From: Candidatus Saccharibacteria bacterium 49-20
GTDB taxonomy: Bacteria; Patescibacteriota; Saccharimonadia; Saccharimonadales; Saccharimonadaceae
Length of the DNA stretch: 64,000 nucleotides
Direction: 5' to 3'
Assembly (NCBI GenBank): GCA_001897295.1
Contig: MKSN01000001.1
Coordinates: 1 to 64,000 of the forward strand
Positions 17,948-27,331 of this stretch are shown one piece after another; within the stretch, counting starts at the first letter, position 1, and each line of letters starts with the position of its first letter. Made by a program: the position numbers and the translations under genes. The notes beneath the pieces were generated by a model. It was not told where the DNA came from, did not search any database, and saw nothing but the letters and a program-made list of their open reading frames with translations.

Positions 17948-17994
17948 CGATACATTAAAATAGGCAGCTGAGTGCTGCCTATTTTAATGTATCG
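17948..17994. terminator. 21-bp perfect hairpin between rny and the EEP gene
   Basis: Perfect inverted arms 17948-17968 and 17974-17994 with loop TGAGT. It lies between two convergent genes and probably ends both transcripts, although there is no strong T-run and the stem is unusually long for a terminator. Confidence 0.7.
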
Positions 17995-18004
17995 AATACT
18001 TTTA

Positions 18005-18748
18005 CTAATTAGGAAGTGAAATAGTGACGGTGAGTGCACGATGGTCGGATAGGCCGTCTGGTGATACTGCTATTGAAGTAATTTCATATTCTTTTGGAAC
18101 AAGGGCGTAGTCAACGCGTTTTGGTCCGTGTTTAGGGCCTTCGTACCAAACTGGGTACGTGACATAAGGCACGTCGGACGTCGAATTGTAATCTTCGCCC
18201 CATATATCTTCTAGGTCCTCAAGTCTTACGTGATTAAAGTCACCAATAATAATACGTTTTTCACCGCGGGCTTTAATGAGGTTTATTGTCTCTTGAATAT
18301 GCGCAGTAGCAAAGTCGACGTAGTCGGTAATAGAGAAGTGAACATTGGCAATTTTCAGCATCCCGCCGTCTGGCAGCTGAACGTCAATAAACTGAACAAT
18401 ACGGTTGTGCGCGTCACCCTCGGCTTGCTTCAAAACGACGGTATCCGTTTTAGTGACGGTCAGCTTGGAAAGTGTCGCTAACCCCTCGCGATACACGGGG
18501 TATTTTCGACCAACTTGGAGCCGTGTAATTGAGCTTGCCTCAAATGGATAGTTAAGCTGCTGATTAAGAAGCTGAGCTGGATTAAAGGGCGAAATTTCTG
18601 GAAGGTAGACAATTTCTTGAAAACAAATAATGTCCGGTTTGGTTTCATTTACATAGCGAACTACATTGGGCACTCGCTTTTCCCAGGTATCGGATGTGCC
18701 CCAAGACTCGAAGCCTTGAAGATTGAGTGTAGTGAGTGTGATGTTCAT
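18005..18748 (-). CDS. endonuclease/exonuclease/phosphatase (EEP) family protein
   Basis: 247 residues. EEP fold signatures are present: TLNLQGF near the start (Asn), DIICFQEIV (metal-binding Glu), ANVHFSI (His), IIIGDFNHV (GDFN, Asp/Asn) and the C-terminal SDHRALTV (catalytic SDH). Metal-dependent phosphodiesterases of this fold act on nucleic acids, inositol phosphates or sphingomyelin; the substrate cannot be told. No signal peptide, so probably cytoplasmic. The ATG follows the upstream VIT1-like stop by one base, so the two genes form an operon. Confidence 0.9.
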   Translation of the reverse strand: MNITLTTLNLQGFESWGTSDTWEKRVPNVVRYVNETKPDIICFQEIVYLPEISPFNPAQLLNQQLNYPFEASSITRLQVGRKYPVYREGLATLSKLTVTKTDTVVLKQAEGDAHNRIVQFIDVQLPDGGMLKIANVHFSITDYVDFATAHIQETINLIKARGEKRIIIGDFNHVRLEDLEDIWGEDYNSTSDVPYVTYPVWYEGPKHGPKRVDYALVPKEYEITSIAVSPDGLSDHRALTVTISLPN

Positions 18749-18749
18749 G

Positions 18750-19448
18750 TTAAAGGCTTACCCCGATTAAGTGACCGATCGCATAAGTAATCACCATTGC
18801 TCCAATGCCCCAGACGACAATTCGCAGGGCTGCGCGAAGTTTGCTCGCTTGACCAGCGCGGGCGCTCAGTGTCCCTGCAAGAATTAAGCTAAGGAGTACG
18901 GCAAAAGCCGTTACAGGCACGCGCCATGCGTCAGGTGCGAAGGCAATTGCGGCAAGTGGAATGATTGCACCCGCAGTAAACGAAAGCGCAGAGGCGATGG
19001 TCGCTGACCATGGGTTACTAATGTCATCTGGGTCGATGCCTGATTCTTTTTCAAGCTCACGGTTCAAGAATCCCTTTTCTTTTAGCTCACTCGCGACGAG
19101 TTGGGCAGTTTTCTTTGAGAGGCCCTTGGCTTGGTAGATTTCAACGAGCTCTTTGGTAATCGAATCAGGATTCTTGCTGATATGTGTGCGGCGCTGCGTC
19201 AAGAAGGCCTTTTCGCTATCGCGTTGGCTACTCACGGAAACGTACTCGCCAGCTGCCATTGAGATTGCGCCCGCGACAAGCCCGGCAAATCCGGCAATAA
19301 GGATTGTTTCCTTTGATGCGGCCGCACCAGCGACACCCAGGACGATACCTGCAGTCGAGACGATGCCGTCGTTGGCGCCAAGTACTGCCGCGCGGAGTTT
19401 ATTGAGGTCGTTTGATGAGGTTGCGATGTGTTCGGTTTTTTCGGTCAT
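18750..19448 (-). CDS. VIT1/CCC1 family (DUF125) membrane transporter
   Basis: 233 residues from the ATG at 19448; a longer frame exists upstream but runs through the tRNA-Pro gene, so it is rejected. The family start KLRAAVLGANDGIVSTAGIVLGVAGA is clear, with the ..GEYVSVSSQRDSEKA amphipathic region after TM2 and about five transmembrane helices. Relatives (plant VIT1, yeast CCC1, rhizobial MbfA) move Fe2+ or Mn2+ out of the cytosol; the ion here is not known. A TATAAT box lies about 9 nt upstream of the ATG. Operon with the following EEP gene. Confidence 0.93.
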   Translation of the reverse strand: MTEKTEHIATSSNDLNKLRAAVLGANDGIVSTAGIVLGVAGAAASKETILIAGFAGLVAGAISMAAGEYVSVSSQRDSEKAFLTQRRTHISKNPDSITKELVEIYQAKGLSKKTAQLVASELKEKGFLNRELEKESGIDPDDISNPWSATIASALSFTAGAIIPLAAIAFAPDAWRVPVTAFAVLLSLILAGTLSARAGQASKLRAALRIVVWGIGAMVITYAIGHLIGVSL

Positions 19449-19510
19449 ATGAATAATTATAGCGTGAAAAAAGAAAGAACACCCGTGAAGGTGTTCTTGA
19501 ACCATCAAAT

Positions 19511-19586
19511 TGGTCGGGGTGAAAGGGCTCAAACCTTCGACCTCTCGGTCCCAAACCGAGCGCGCTATCAACTGCGCCACACCCCG
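19511..19586 (-). tRNA. tRNA-Pro (anticodon TGG)
   Basis: Cloverleaf: acceptor CGGGGTG/CACCCCG, D stem GCGC/GCGC, anticodon stem CTCGG/CCGAG with loop TTTGGGA (anticodon TGG), T stem GAAGG/CCTTT, and encoded CCA. A TATACT-type -10 box lies on the minus strand at about 19624-19629. Confidence 0.95.
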
Positions 19587-19739
19587 ATGGTGTGATGGTC
19601 GCTACCGTGGTGGCAACTAGGGTAGTATACAACACTTTTACAGAGAATACTAGACTCTCGGCCTCTGCTAAGCCATGCTTCAGCAAATTATGAGAGGATT
19701 GCCCTAACGAAGCCATTCGCGGTATGATGAGACCAATCT

Positions 19740-21311
19740 ATGAAAAAAATATTTACCTCTATTTCGACTTATATTAAAAAACATCCAAAAATCGATATCG
19801 CCATACTCGTGACGGGATTGGTCATTTTTGCGACAATCGCGCTTATTAATGCGCCGCGTGCTTCTATTTGGTTCGATGAAGCCTTTAGCACCTATATCGC
19901 ACAGTTTAGCTTTTTGGATATCGCACGGTATACCGCATCTGACGTACACCCACCCCTGTATTATTGGGCTCTGAAGGCTTGGTCTGAGTTATTTGGTACA
20001 ACTGAACTTGCGTATCGATCGCTCAGCATCTTGTTTGGCGCAGCTGCGATTAGTACTGCATTTGTACTTGCGCGCAAGTTTTTTGGCCGCAAGGTTGCCT
20101 GGCTTTCGCTGCTTTTTCTCGTCATTTCGCCGATGCTCATTCGCTATAGCGACGAAGCGCGCATGTATACGATGGCAGCATTCATTGTAATGCTTGCGAC
20201 GTACTTCATGGTGAAGGCGACCGAAACGAACAAAACGAAGTACTGGATTTGGTACGGAGTGATGGTGTCGCTTGGTATGTGGACGCATTATTTCACGGCT
20301 TTCGCATGGCTCGCACATTGGGCGTGGCGCGCGACGCAAACCTGGCGTAAAGGCAATAAGCTCAAAGAATTTTGGAAAAAGTTCTTTAGTAAGCAGTGGA
20401 TTATTACCTACAGCGTTGCGGTTGGGCTGTTCTTGCCGTGGTTACCGTTCATGGCGTTTCAAGTCGGCGTAGTGCAGTCGGGCTTTTGGATCGGTCCTGT
20501 TGGTGTCGATACGCCCGTGAACTACATGACCAACTATTTCTATTACCTCGAGCATAACCAGGCGACGAGTTGGTTGGCGGTCGCACTTATCTTTATTTTT
20601 GTCGTCACACTTGCGGCGGCGCCAAAAGCCTATAAGGCGCTCAAATCACAAGAAAAGAAGTGGTTCCTGCTTGTTGCTTCGATGGCGTTTGTTCCGCCGA
20701 TCCTTCTGTTTATCATGTCGCTGCCCCCACTTCGTTCAACCTTCGTAGAGCGCTACATGGTGCCTGCGATTGTCGCACTTTCGATCTTTATGGCACTTGT
20801 ATTGCTGAAGGGTCTTAAGGATTGGAAGCCGTTCTGGCGCGCTGTTCCGGTTGTGCTGATTGTAGTAATGATGATTTTTGGCATTACGAATGTCTACAAG
20901 TATGGCAACTTTAACAAAAATACAAATACGCACATTCTGACACGCCAAGCGGTGCAGGCAGCGCAGGAAGCGTCGCCAGCTGGTACCCCGATTGTCGCAA
21001 AATCTCCGTGGGTATTTTATGAAGCAATTCCTTACGCAACTGATGAGCATCCGATTTACTTTATCGACGAAACAACCGACTACATTTACGGATCACTTGA
21101 TATGTTGAAGTTCAACGACCAGCACAAGATTAAAGATATGGATGCGTTTGAAAAAGACAACCCAGTCATTTGGTATCTCGATAATACGCAAGATGAGGAC
21201 GTGTCACCACTTGACGATTCATGGGTGAAAATGAAGACGGTCGGAGCGTACGACGAGCTCACGAAAAAGACTTCTTACAAGGCAACCGAGTACCGCGTTA
21301 GCGGGGAATAA
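19740..21311 (+). CDS. GT39/ArnT-like membrane glycosyltransferase
   Basis: 523 residues, about 10-11 transmembrane helices. The first extracytoplasmic loop carries APRASIWFDEAFSTYIAQ, where the acidic DE pair matches the catalytic/metal site of GT-C enzymes (PMT, ArnT), and DVHPPLYYWALKAWSELFGTTELAYRSLS is the classic family signature. C-terminal about 110 residues are soluble and extracytoplasmic. Such enzymes transfer a sugar from a polyprenyl phosphate donor to protein or glycan. The start has TATGAT about 12 nt upstream. It is convergent with the OpgC-like gene (14-bp overlap); both may decorate the cell surface. Confidence 0.9.
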   Translation: MKKIFTSISTYIKKHPKIDIAILVTGLVIFATIALINAPRASIWFDEAFSTYIAQFSFLDIARYTASDVHPPLYYWALKAWSELFGTTELAYRSLSILFGAAAISTAFVLARKFFGRKVAWLSLLFLVISPMLIRYSDEARMYTMAAFIVMLATYFMVKATETNKTKYWIWYGVMVSLGMWTHYFTAFAWLAHWAWRATQTWRKGNKLKEFWKKFFSKQWIITYSVAVGLFLPWLPFMAFQVGVVQSGFWIGPVGVDTPVNYMTNYFYYLEHNQATSWLAVALIFIFVVTLAAAPKAYKALKSQEKKWFLLVASMAFVPPILLFIMSLPPLRSTFVERYMVPAIVALSIFMALVLLKGLKDWKPFWRAVPVVLIVVMMIFGITNVYKYGNFNKNTNTHILTRQAVQAAQEASPAGTPIVAKSPWVFYEAIPYATDEHPIYFIDETTDYIYGSLDMLKFNDQHKIKDMDAFEKDNPVIWYLDNTQDEDVSPLDDSWVKMKTVGAYDELTKKTSYKATEYRVSGE

Positions 21312-22428
21312 TCTTCATCAAGAACTTCGTTTGCACGGCCAAGTACACGAGTCCAAGCGCGATAAGTGAAGCGAGTAAGTTGAGAGCAAGGCTATAGAAG
21401 CCTGGTGGCGCAACAATAAGATGCGCAAAGAAAATGACGAATGCCGAAATGGTATAGACGTAGAGTGAATTCATACCGAATGTTAAGAGCAGCCAGCCAA
21501 ACTTAGCGATAATCCAGGCCTCGAAACGTCGGAATAGGAAGAAGAGGCCCCAGAACCAAATCGTTCCAAGCAGAATGCGCTCGATAGGCAGGCGATCCTT
21601 ATTGAACCCTTGCTCGACAACGTGGTGAATAGCATCAAGCTGTGGCCCAATTGCGCCACCAAGTTCGTGGCCAAATACGAGCACAAATGAACTAATGAGG
21701 GTAACGATAAAGGTGGCCGCAAATGACCATCCAACAATTTTGCGCGTTTTAAGCGCAAGCGACCGCCACGTTTTGAGGATTGCTTCCCAGTAGAATCCTA
21801 TAATAAAGCCTGCGAAGAAGATAAGCTGCCAGCTAAATGGTTGTGCAATGACAGGGTTTTCTGGCAGGTGAGGGTAGAGTGCCCAAAGCGCAATGCTGAT
21901 ACCGGCAAGAATATACCACCAGCCTTTTCGCAGCAGCCATAGTGCGAATGGTGCGAAGAAGATGAAAATTGCATAAAGGCGGAGGAAGTCAGCCCAACCA
22001 TAGGTGTAGCTAAGGTTGATAGTGTGCCAAAGAAGTTCCCACCAGTTTGACCAATTGGCATAGATACCGTACTTGAGACCTTCGTTGCCAAGGAATAGTT
22101 GCCCGACAAAGGTGAAGAGGAGCGTAAGGATGATGCTGGTAAGGTAAAGTTGGAATGCGCGCTTCCAGAGGAGCTTTGCGCCTGTCATGAATGGAAGGTG
22201 AATGAGCTTGCGCCCGCGCACAATCCCAAGCACAATCCCTGATACGACAAAGAATCCTTCGGCGGTCGAGGCGTAGAGCATGCCGCGGCCCGTAAAGAAG
22301 TCGAGGCCACTTGGATAGAACTGCAGGTGGTTAAAAAGGATGACACATAAAAAGTAGCCACGGAGTAAATCGAACGTAAGAATTCGTTCGGATTTTTCTT
22401 TTTTCACAACCTTCGACAATTTAGACAT
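21298..22428 (-). CDS. OpgC-like membrane acyltransferase
   Basis: 376 residues, about ten transmembrane helices. The N-terminus RILTFDLLRGYFLCVILFNHLQFYPSG fits the OpgC / acyltransferase-3-like family, in which a conserved Arg/His pair acts in acyl transfer (R-G and N-H visible). OpgC succinylates periplasmic glucans in proteobacteria; homologues in Saccharibacteria more likely modify surface glycans, which is inference. A TATAAT box lies 8 nt before the ATG, so the transcript is probably leaderless. Divergent from bcp and tail-to-tail with the GT39 gene. Confidence 0.85.
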   Translation of the reverse strand: MSKLSKVVKKEKSERILTFDLLRGYFLCVILFNHLQFYPSGLDFFTGRGMLYASTAEGFFVVSGIVLGIVRGRKLIHLPFMTGAKLLWKRAFQLYLTSIILTLLFTFVGQLFLGNEGLKYGIYANWSNWWELLWHTINLSYTYGWADFLRLYAIFIFFAPFALWLLRKGWWYILAGISIALWALYPHLPENPVIAQPFSWQLIFFAGFIIGFYWEAILKTWRSLALKTRKIVGWSFAATFIVTLISSFVLVFGHELGGAIGPQLDAIHHVVEQGFNKDRLPIERILLGTIWFWGLFFLFRRFEAWIIAKFGWLLLTFGMNSLYVYTISAFVIFFAHLIVAPPGFYSLALNLLASLIALGLVYLAVQTKFLMKIIPR

Positions 22429-22473
22429 TGTTAGCTATTATACCAATTCAAAATTTAGCTTATACTGAAATAT

Positions 22474-22935
22474 ATGAAGAATGTTCCGTATGAGGCACCG
22501 GAGTTTTCGTTACGAGATGGGAGCGGCGTATCTCACTCTCTTGCTGACTACCGTGGGAAATGGGTTATTTTATACTTTTATCCAAAGGACGATACGCCAG
22601 GCTGTACGGTTGAGGCGTGTAGCCTACGCGATGCGCGCGACACCTTGGCTGAGATGGGCGCCGAAATTATTGGCGTGAGCCGTGATGAGCCAAATAGCCA
22701 CGAGAAGTTTAAGCAAAAGCACTCACTTAACTTCACGCTTCTCACCGACGCCGATGCAAAGGTCATTAACGACTACGGCGCGTGGGGCAAGAAAATGTTT
22801 GGCAAAGAGGGTATTCTGCGTAAAACCTTTATCATCAACCCCGATGGTCAAGTGGTAAAAGTGTATGGACGGGTAACTCCAATGGGGCATGGTGACGCGG
22901 TAATCGAGGAGCTGAAAACGCTACAATCAGCATGA
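22474..22935 (+). CDS. bcp: thioredoxin-dependent peroxiredoxin (BCP/PrxQ)
   Basis: 153 residues. The peroxidatic Cys is in the motif PGCTVEACSLRD, and the second Cys five residues later is the resolving residue of the PrxQ subgroup. PrxQ reduces H2O2 and organic hydroperoxides using thioredoxin. The catalytic Thr (same motif) and the Arg of the active site are present. TATACT ends 7 nt before the ATG (leaderless). It overlaps tilS by 4 nt, making an operon. Confidence 0.96.
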   Translation: MKNVPYEAPEFSLRDGSGVSHSLADYRGKWVILYFYPKDDTPGCTVEACSLRDARDTLAEMGAEIIGVSRDEPNSHEKFKQKHSLNFTLLTDADAKVINDYGAWGKKMFGKEGILRKTFIINPDGQVVKVYGRVTPMGHGDAVIEELKTLQSA

Positions 22936-23750
22936 AATACGTCGTTGCAGTCAGTGGTGGGGTTGATTCAATGGTGCTTTTGGACATGATGGTTCGGGCG
23001 GGCGCGGGCGAGTTAATTGTGGCGCACTTTGATCATGGAATTCGATCTGACTCTCATCTTGACGCGGCATTTGTAAAAGAAGTTGCCGCGGGGCACGGGC
23101 TTATCTATGAAAGTCGTAGGGAAGTGTTGGGTGCCTCTGCAAGTGAAGCGCTTGCACGCGAGCGTCGTTACGCTTTTTTGCGGCACGTTGCAAAAAAGCA
23201 TGACGCCCAGCTTGTTACCGCACATCACCTTGATGACCTTGTAGAGACGGTTGCAATTAATATGACCCGCGGTACCGGCTGGCGAGGGCTCGCAGTGCTC
23301 GACTCTGATGTAACTCGTCCGCTGATTGACATGGAAAAGTCCGCATTAATTAGGTATGCCGAAGCGCGCAATATTACGTGGCGCGAAGATTCGACCAATG
23401 CAAGCGCCGCCTATCTTCGTAATCGACTTCGTCAAAAAGCCCCAATCTTGTCGTTAGATGAAAAGCGCGAGCTACGGGCACTTCATGCACACCAAAAGGC
23501 GCTGCGCCAAGAGATACGGGCCGAGGCAAAGCGCCTTGTAGGGGAGGGTCCTTGGTATAGTCGCTACTTCTTTACGCATGTGCAGCCACAAGTTGCAATG
23601 GAGTGTTTGCGAGAGCTCACGAGCGGTGAGCTTACAAGGCCTCAGCTTGCTCGTGTACTTCATGCAATCAAAGTTGCAAAACCGAACACTACATTTGAGG
23701 CCGGACAGGGCGTAAAGCTCTATTTCAGCACTCGCCAATTCAGCCTCTAG
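22932..23750 (+). CDS. tilS: tRNA(Ile)-lysidine synthase TilS
   Basis: 272 residues. The PP-loop motif SGGVDSMVLLDM (about 8-19) binds ATP; HFDHGIR, RRYAFL and TAHHLDDLVETVAINMTRGTGWRGL follow as in TilS. The enzyme converts C34 of tRNA-Ile(CAU) to lysidine so that AUA is read as Ile. Only the N-terminal catalytic domain and a short helical tail are present; the C-terminal tRNA-binding domains of the longer E. coli enzyme are absent, as in other small-genome lineages. Co-transcribed with bcp. Confidence 0.93.
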   Translation: MKYVVAVSGGVDSMVLLDMMVRAGAGELIVAHFDHGIRSDSHLDAAFVKEVAAGHGLIYESRREVLGASASEALARERRYAFLRHVAKKHDAQLVTAHHLDDLVETVAINMTRGTGWRGLAVLDSDVTRPLIDMEKSALIRYAEARNITWREDSTNASAAYLRNRLRQKAPILSLDEKRELRALHAHQKALRQEIRAEAKRLVGEGPWYSRYFFTHVQPQVAMECLRELTSGELTRPQLARVLHAIKVAKPNTTFEAGQGVKLYFSTRQFSL

Positions 23751-23815
23751 CTGCTAAAATTATAGAGATATACCTAGGTTTCTTGAAAACGCCCGAAAGG
23801 AATAATTAGTTTTTT

Positions 23816-25678
23816 ATGGCTTCAACTGCACCGTCACCAAAGAAAAAACCAAGTACCATCCTGCGCATCACCCTATTTTGGGCTGTTGTCGTATTTGGTG
23901 CGCTCATTGTGTATGCCCTTACAGGCAACCACGAAAACCTTAAACAAGTGCCAATCTCTGATGTTATCACCCAGGCAAATAAGGGTGAGGTTACAAAGAT
24001 CGTTGTTGAGGGTAACCAACTCACCATCACTCCAAAGGGTAGCGACAAAGCGACCCAGACTTCTGTCAAAGATAGCTCAAGCTCACTTCAAGAGCAGGGC
24101 CTCAACGCAGACGCCCCTGTAACTGTCGAGTATAAAACGCCATCAGCGACTGGTGACATTCTCTGGAATCTCGCGATTATTATCGTGCCAGTGGTGCTTA
24201 TTGCGGTGTTCTTCCTGTTTATGATGCGTCAGGCGCAAGGTCAAAATAACCAAGCCATGGGCTTCGGTAAGTCGAAGGCAATCCTTTATGGTGACGACAA
24301 GAAGAAGGTGGTCTTTAGCGATATCGCAGGTAACGACGCAGCGAAGCAAGACCTCGAAGAAGTTGTTGACTTCCTCAAGCACCCTAAAAAGTATGAAGCG
24401 CTTGGTGCAAAGATTCCTAAGGGCGTGCTACTTGTGGGTAGCCCAGGTACTGGTAAGACAATGCTTGCGCGTGCTGTTGCAGGTGAGGCGAACGTACCAT
24501 TCTTTAGTATCTCTGGTTCAGAATTCGTTGAAATGTTTGTGGGTGTAGGTGCATCTCGTGTGCGCGACCTCTTTGCAAAGGCGAAGAAGAATGCCCCTGC
24601 GATTATCTTCATCGATGAAATTGACGCAGTGGGACGTCGCCGCGGTAGTGGTATGGGTGGTGGTCACGACGAACGTGAACAAACCCTTAACCAGATCCTT
24701 GTGGAGATGGATGGATTTGATAACGGCTCAAACGTGATCGTATTGGCGGCAACTAACCGTGCCGATGTGCTTGACCCTGCGCTTCTTCGCCCAGGTCGTT
24801 TCGACCGCCGCACAAACATTACACTTCCAGAGCGTAAAGACCGCGAAGCTATTTTGAAGGTTCACTTCAAAAACAAGCCAGCCGAAGAAAATGTAAATAT
24901 TGACGCACTTGCCGCAAAGACCGCCGGATCATCTGGTGCAGACCTTGCAAACATCGCCAACGAGGCTGCAATTATTGCCGCACGCCGAAGCAGCAAGAAA
25001 ATTTCAAACGCCGACATTACTGAGGCATTTGAAAAGGTTGCGATTGGTCCAGAGCGTAAGGCGAAGGTCATGAATGAAGACGAAAAGCGCATGACTGCGT
25101 ACCACGAAGCGGGTCACGCACTTGTTGGTCACGTCGCACCAGACAGCGACCCTGTCCACAAGGTGACGATCATCCCTCGTGGTGGTACGGGTGGTGTGAC
25201 ATGGTTCCTTCCTCCTGAAGATCGAAACTACACCAGTGTGATTGAATTCAAGGATATCCTTGCCCGCGCACTCGGTGGTCGTATTGCTGAAAAGATTATT
25301 TACGGTGATGACCGCGTGACAACTGGCGCTGGATCGGACCTTCGCAAAGCAACTGAAATCGCTCGCGACATGGTGATTGAACAAGGTATGGGTACGAAGC
25401 TTCGCGACCAAGTCTTCCACGAAGATAACGGTGGCATGGTGTTTGATAAAATCACTCACGAACGCCCATACAGTGACGACACTGCGCGTGAAATTGACAC
25501 CGAAGTTGCTGAGCTCATCAAAGAAGCTAGTCAGCGTGCGGAAGCGATCCTTAAGGCTAACCGTAAGAGCCTCGATGCCCTTGCCGAAGAGCTTGTGAAG
25601 AAAGAAACGATCGAAGAAACTGAAGTGGCTGAAATCTTGAAGGATGCAAAACTTCCAAAGGAGGCCGCACTCTACTAA
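23816..25678 (+). CDS. ftsH: ATP-dependent zinc metalloprotease FtsH
   Basis: 620 residues. Two transmembrane helices (about 20-42 and 115-138) flank a small extracytoplasmic domain. The AAA domain has Walker A GSPGTGKT (about 207-214), Walker [12 protein letters not shown] and the second region of homology with [21 protein letters not shown]. The protease domain has the zinc site HEAGH (about 430-434). It degrades membrane and regulatory proteins. The ATG is preceded by AAAGGA about 14 nt upstream, a rather long spacing. murJ follows after 24 nt. Confidence 0.98.
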   Translation: MASTAPSPKKKPSTILRITLFWAVVVFGALIVYALTGNHENLKQVPISDVITQANKGEVTKIVVEGNQLTITPKGSDKATQTSVKDSSSSLQEQGLNADAPVTVEYKTPSATGDILWNLAIIIVPVVLIAVFFLFMMRQAQGQNNQAMGFGKSKAILYGDDKKKVVFSDIAGNDAAKQDLEEVVDFLKHPKKYEALGAKIPKGVLLVGSPGTGKTMLARAVAGEANVPFFSISGSEFVEMFVGVGASRVRDLFAKAKKNAPAIIFIDEIDAVGRRRGSGMGGGHDEREQTLNQILVEMDGFDNGSNVIVLAATNRADVLDPALLRPGRFDRRTNITLPERKDREAILKVHFKNKPAEENVNIDALAAKTAGSSGADLANIANEAAIIAARRSSKKISNADITEAFEKVAIGPERKAKVMNEDEKRMTAYHEAGHALVGHVAPDSDPVHKVTIIPRGGTGGVTWFLPPEDRNYTSVIEFKDILARALGGRIAEKIIYGDDRVTTGAGSDLRKATEIARDMVIEQGMGTKLRDQVFHEDNGGMVFDKITHERPYSDDTAREIDTEVAELIKEASQRAEAILKANRKSLDALAEELVKKETIEETEVAEILKDAKLPKEAALY

Positions 25679-25702
25679 TCCGAGGCGCCGGCGAATCGTT
25701 TA

Positions 25703-27331
25703 ATGATAAATTTTCGCGCTACCATCTCGAAAGCTAACAAAAAGTTGCCGCTCAAGCTAGCGGCGACTTTGCTTGCTGGTGCGTCGCTTGCTGGAAGTTT
25801 GCTTGGGCTTCTTCGTGACCGTTTGCTCAACGGTATGTACTACGATACCTACAAGATGGGTCTCGACGCATATACAGTTGCGTTTACGATTCCGGACTTC
25901 ATGTTCTTCATTCTGGTGTCGGGTGCGCTGAGTGTGACGCTCATTCCAGTACTTAACCAGCGCCTTGCAACCGGAAATAAAAAATCTGCTTGGGAACTTA
26001 CTACAAGTCTCTTGAACCTTCTTGCAATCGTGACACTCATCACGAGTGTGCTGATTATCATCTTTGCCGACCCATTGGTTCGCTACGTGGTTGGTCCCGG
26101 TCTTCCTGAATCTGGACAAGCATTGGCTGTGAGTATGATGCGCGTTATCGCCATTAATCCGTTCTTGTTTGCAATTGCGGCGGTGTTTGCCAGTATGCAA
26201 CAGGCAGTGGGGCGCTTTGCGTTCTTCGCGCTCGCGCCGGTGCTTTATAACATCGGAATTATTATTGGTGCACTGTTCTTCACAAACGGCATTAACATCT
26301 TTGGCGTACAGATTTTCGAAGGCGGTATTATGGGTGTCGCACTTGGTGTGGTGCTTGGGTCAATCCTGCAGCTTCTTGTGAGTAGTCTTGGGCTTTTGGG
26401 TATGGGCTACGATTACCGGTTCAAGATTTATTGGAAGAATAAAGGCTTTCACCAAGTACTTCGCTTGCTTCCACCTCGTTCGCTGGACCAAGGTATCGAC
26501 TACGTGAATGGGCTCGTTGAGACAAACCTCGCTTCGCGTATGGCAGCCGGGAGTGTGCGCGCCTATCAGCAGGCAACAACACTTTCGTTCGTGCCGATTA
26601 ATCTTATTGGTGTCGCAATTAGTACGGCCGCCTTCCCAAAGATGACCGAACGCTTGGGGCAGGGAAGGCCAGACCTCTTCAGAAAGGAACTTCAGGCGGT
26701 GCTGCGTGTGATTATTTGGCTTACGCTTCCGGTTACGGTGATTGCCATTTTCTGTCGTGGGTATCTGGTGCACTTTATTAAGCCGGGTGGTGACCCGTAT
26801 ATGGCGGGTATCTTGGGCGTACTTGCGCTGACGATTCTCTTCCGCTCGATTTACTTTATTTCTGCGCGAAGTTTTTATGCGCAACAAGATACCAAAACGC
26901 CGCTCTACATTTCACTATTTACGATCAGCCTTAATATCGTGCTTGCGATTTGGTTCTCGATGGGGCTTGGTTGGGGTGTCTACGGGCTGGCCTATGCGGC
27001 AGTGATTGTATCGGCGGTCGAGGTCGCGATTTTGTTTGTATTAATGGCGCGCCGTATCGAAGGGCTATTTGACGGAGCATTTATTCACGCAGCCGGCCGC
27101 ATGGTGAGCGCCGCTGGATTTACCGCAATTATCACCTACATTCTTGTAGCGTTTATGCCACTTGGCGCTGAAGATGTGTTCTTCTCGGCCTTCTTAAAGT
27201 TTGCGCTTATCGTTGCGATTAGCGCAGTAGTCTATATACTAGTATGTCGTATCTTTAAACTTGAAGAGGTGCAGCCAATTATTAGCCGCGTACAAAAGAT
27301 ATTATTTAAACAACCCCAAGTAAAATCATGA
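25703..27331 (+). CDS. murJ: lipid II flippase MurJ
   Basis: 542 residues, about 14 transmembrane helices, MOP superfamily. SLLGLLRDRLLNGMYYDTYKMGLDAYTVAFTIPDFMFFILVSGALSVTLIPVLN and ..YFISARSFYAQQDTKTPLYISL are MurJ-typical, including conserved Arg residues (R52-type and the RSIY..R segment). It flips lipid II outward for peptidoglycan synthesis, so the cell has a wall. It overlaps lepA by 4 nt and follows ftsH closely. No strong Shine-Dalgarno is seen. Confidence 0.95.
   Translation: MINFRATISKANKKLPLKLAATLLAGASLAGSLLGLLRDRLLNGMYYDTYKMGLDAYTVAFTIPDFMFFILVSGALSVTLIPVLNQRLATGNKKSAWELTTSLLNLLAIVTLITSVLIIIFADPLVRYVVGPGLPESGQALAVSMMRVIAINPFLFAIAAVFASMQQAVGRFAFFALAPVLYNIGIIIGALFFTNGINIFGVQIFEGGIMGVALGVVLGSILQLLVSSLGLLGMGYDYRFKIYWKNKGFHQVLRLLPPRSLDQGIDYVNGLVETNLASRMAAGSVRAYQQATTLSFVPINLIGVAISTAAFPKMTERLGQGRPDLFRKELQAVLRVIIWLTLPVTVIAIFCRGYLVHFIKPGGDPYMAGILGVLALTILFRSIYFISARSFYAQQDTKTPLYISLFTISLNIVLAIWFSMGLGWGVYGLAYAAVIVSAVEVAILFVLMARRIEGLFDGAFIHAAGRMVSAAGFTAIITYILVAFMPLGAEDVFFSAFLKFALIVAISAVVYILVCRIFKLEEVQPIISRVQKILFKQPQVKS

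Noticed and set aside
17341-18039. Minus-strand frame across the rny 3' end
   Set aside because: Shadow frame; crosses the rny terminator hairpin and lacks start signals.
19449-19580. Longer N-terminus for the VIT1-like protein
   Set aside because: The extension would translate the tRNA-Pro gene; the 19448 ATG has its own -10 box and fits the family start.
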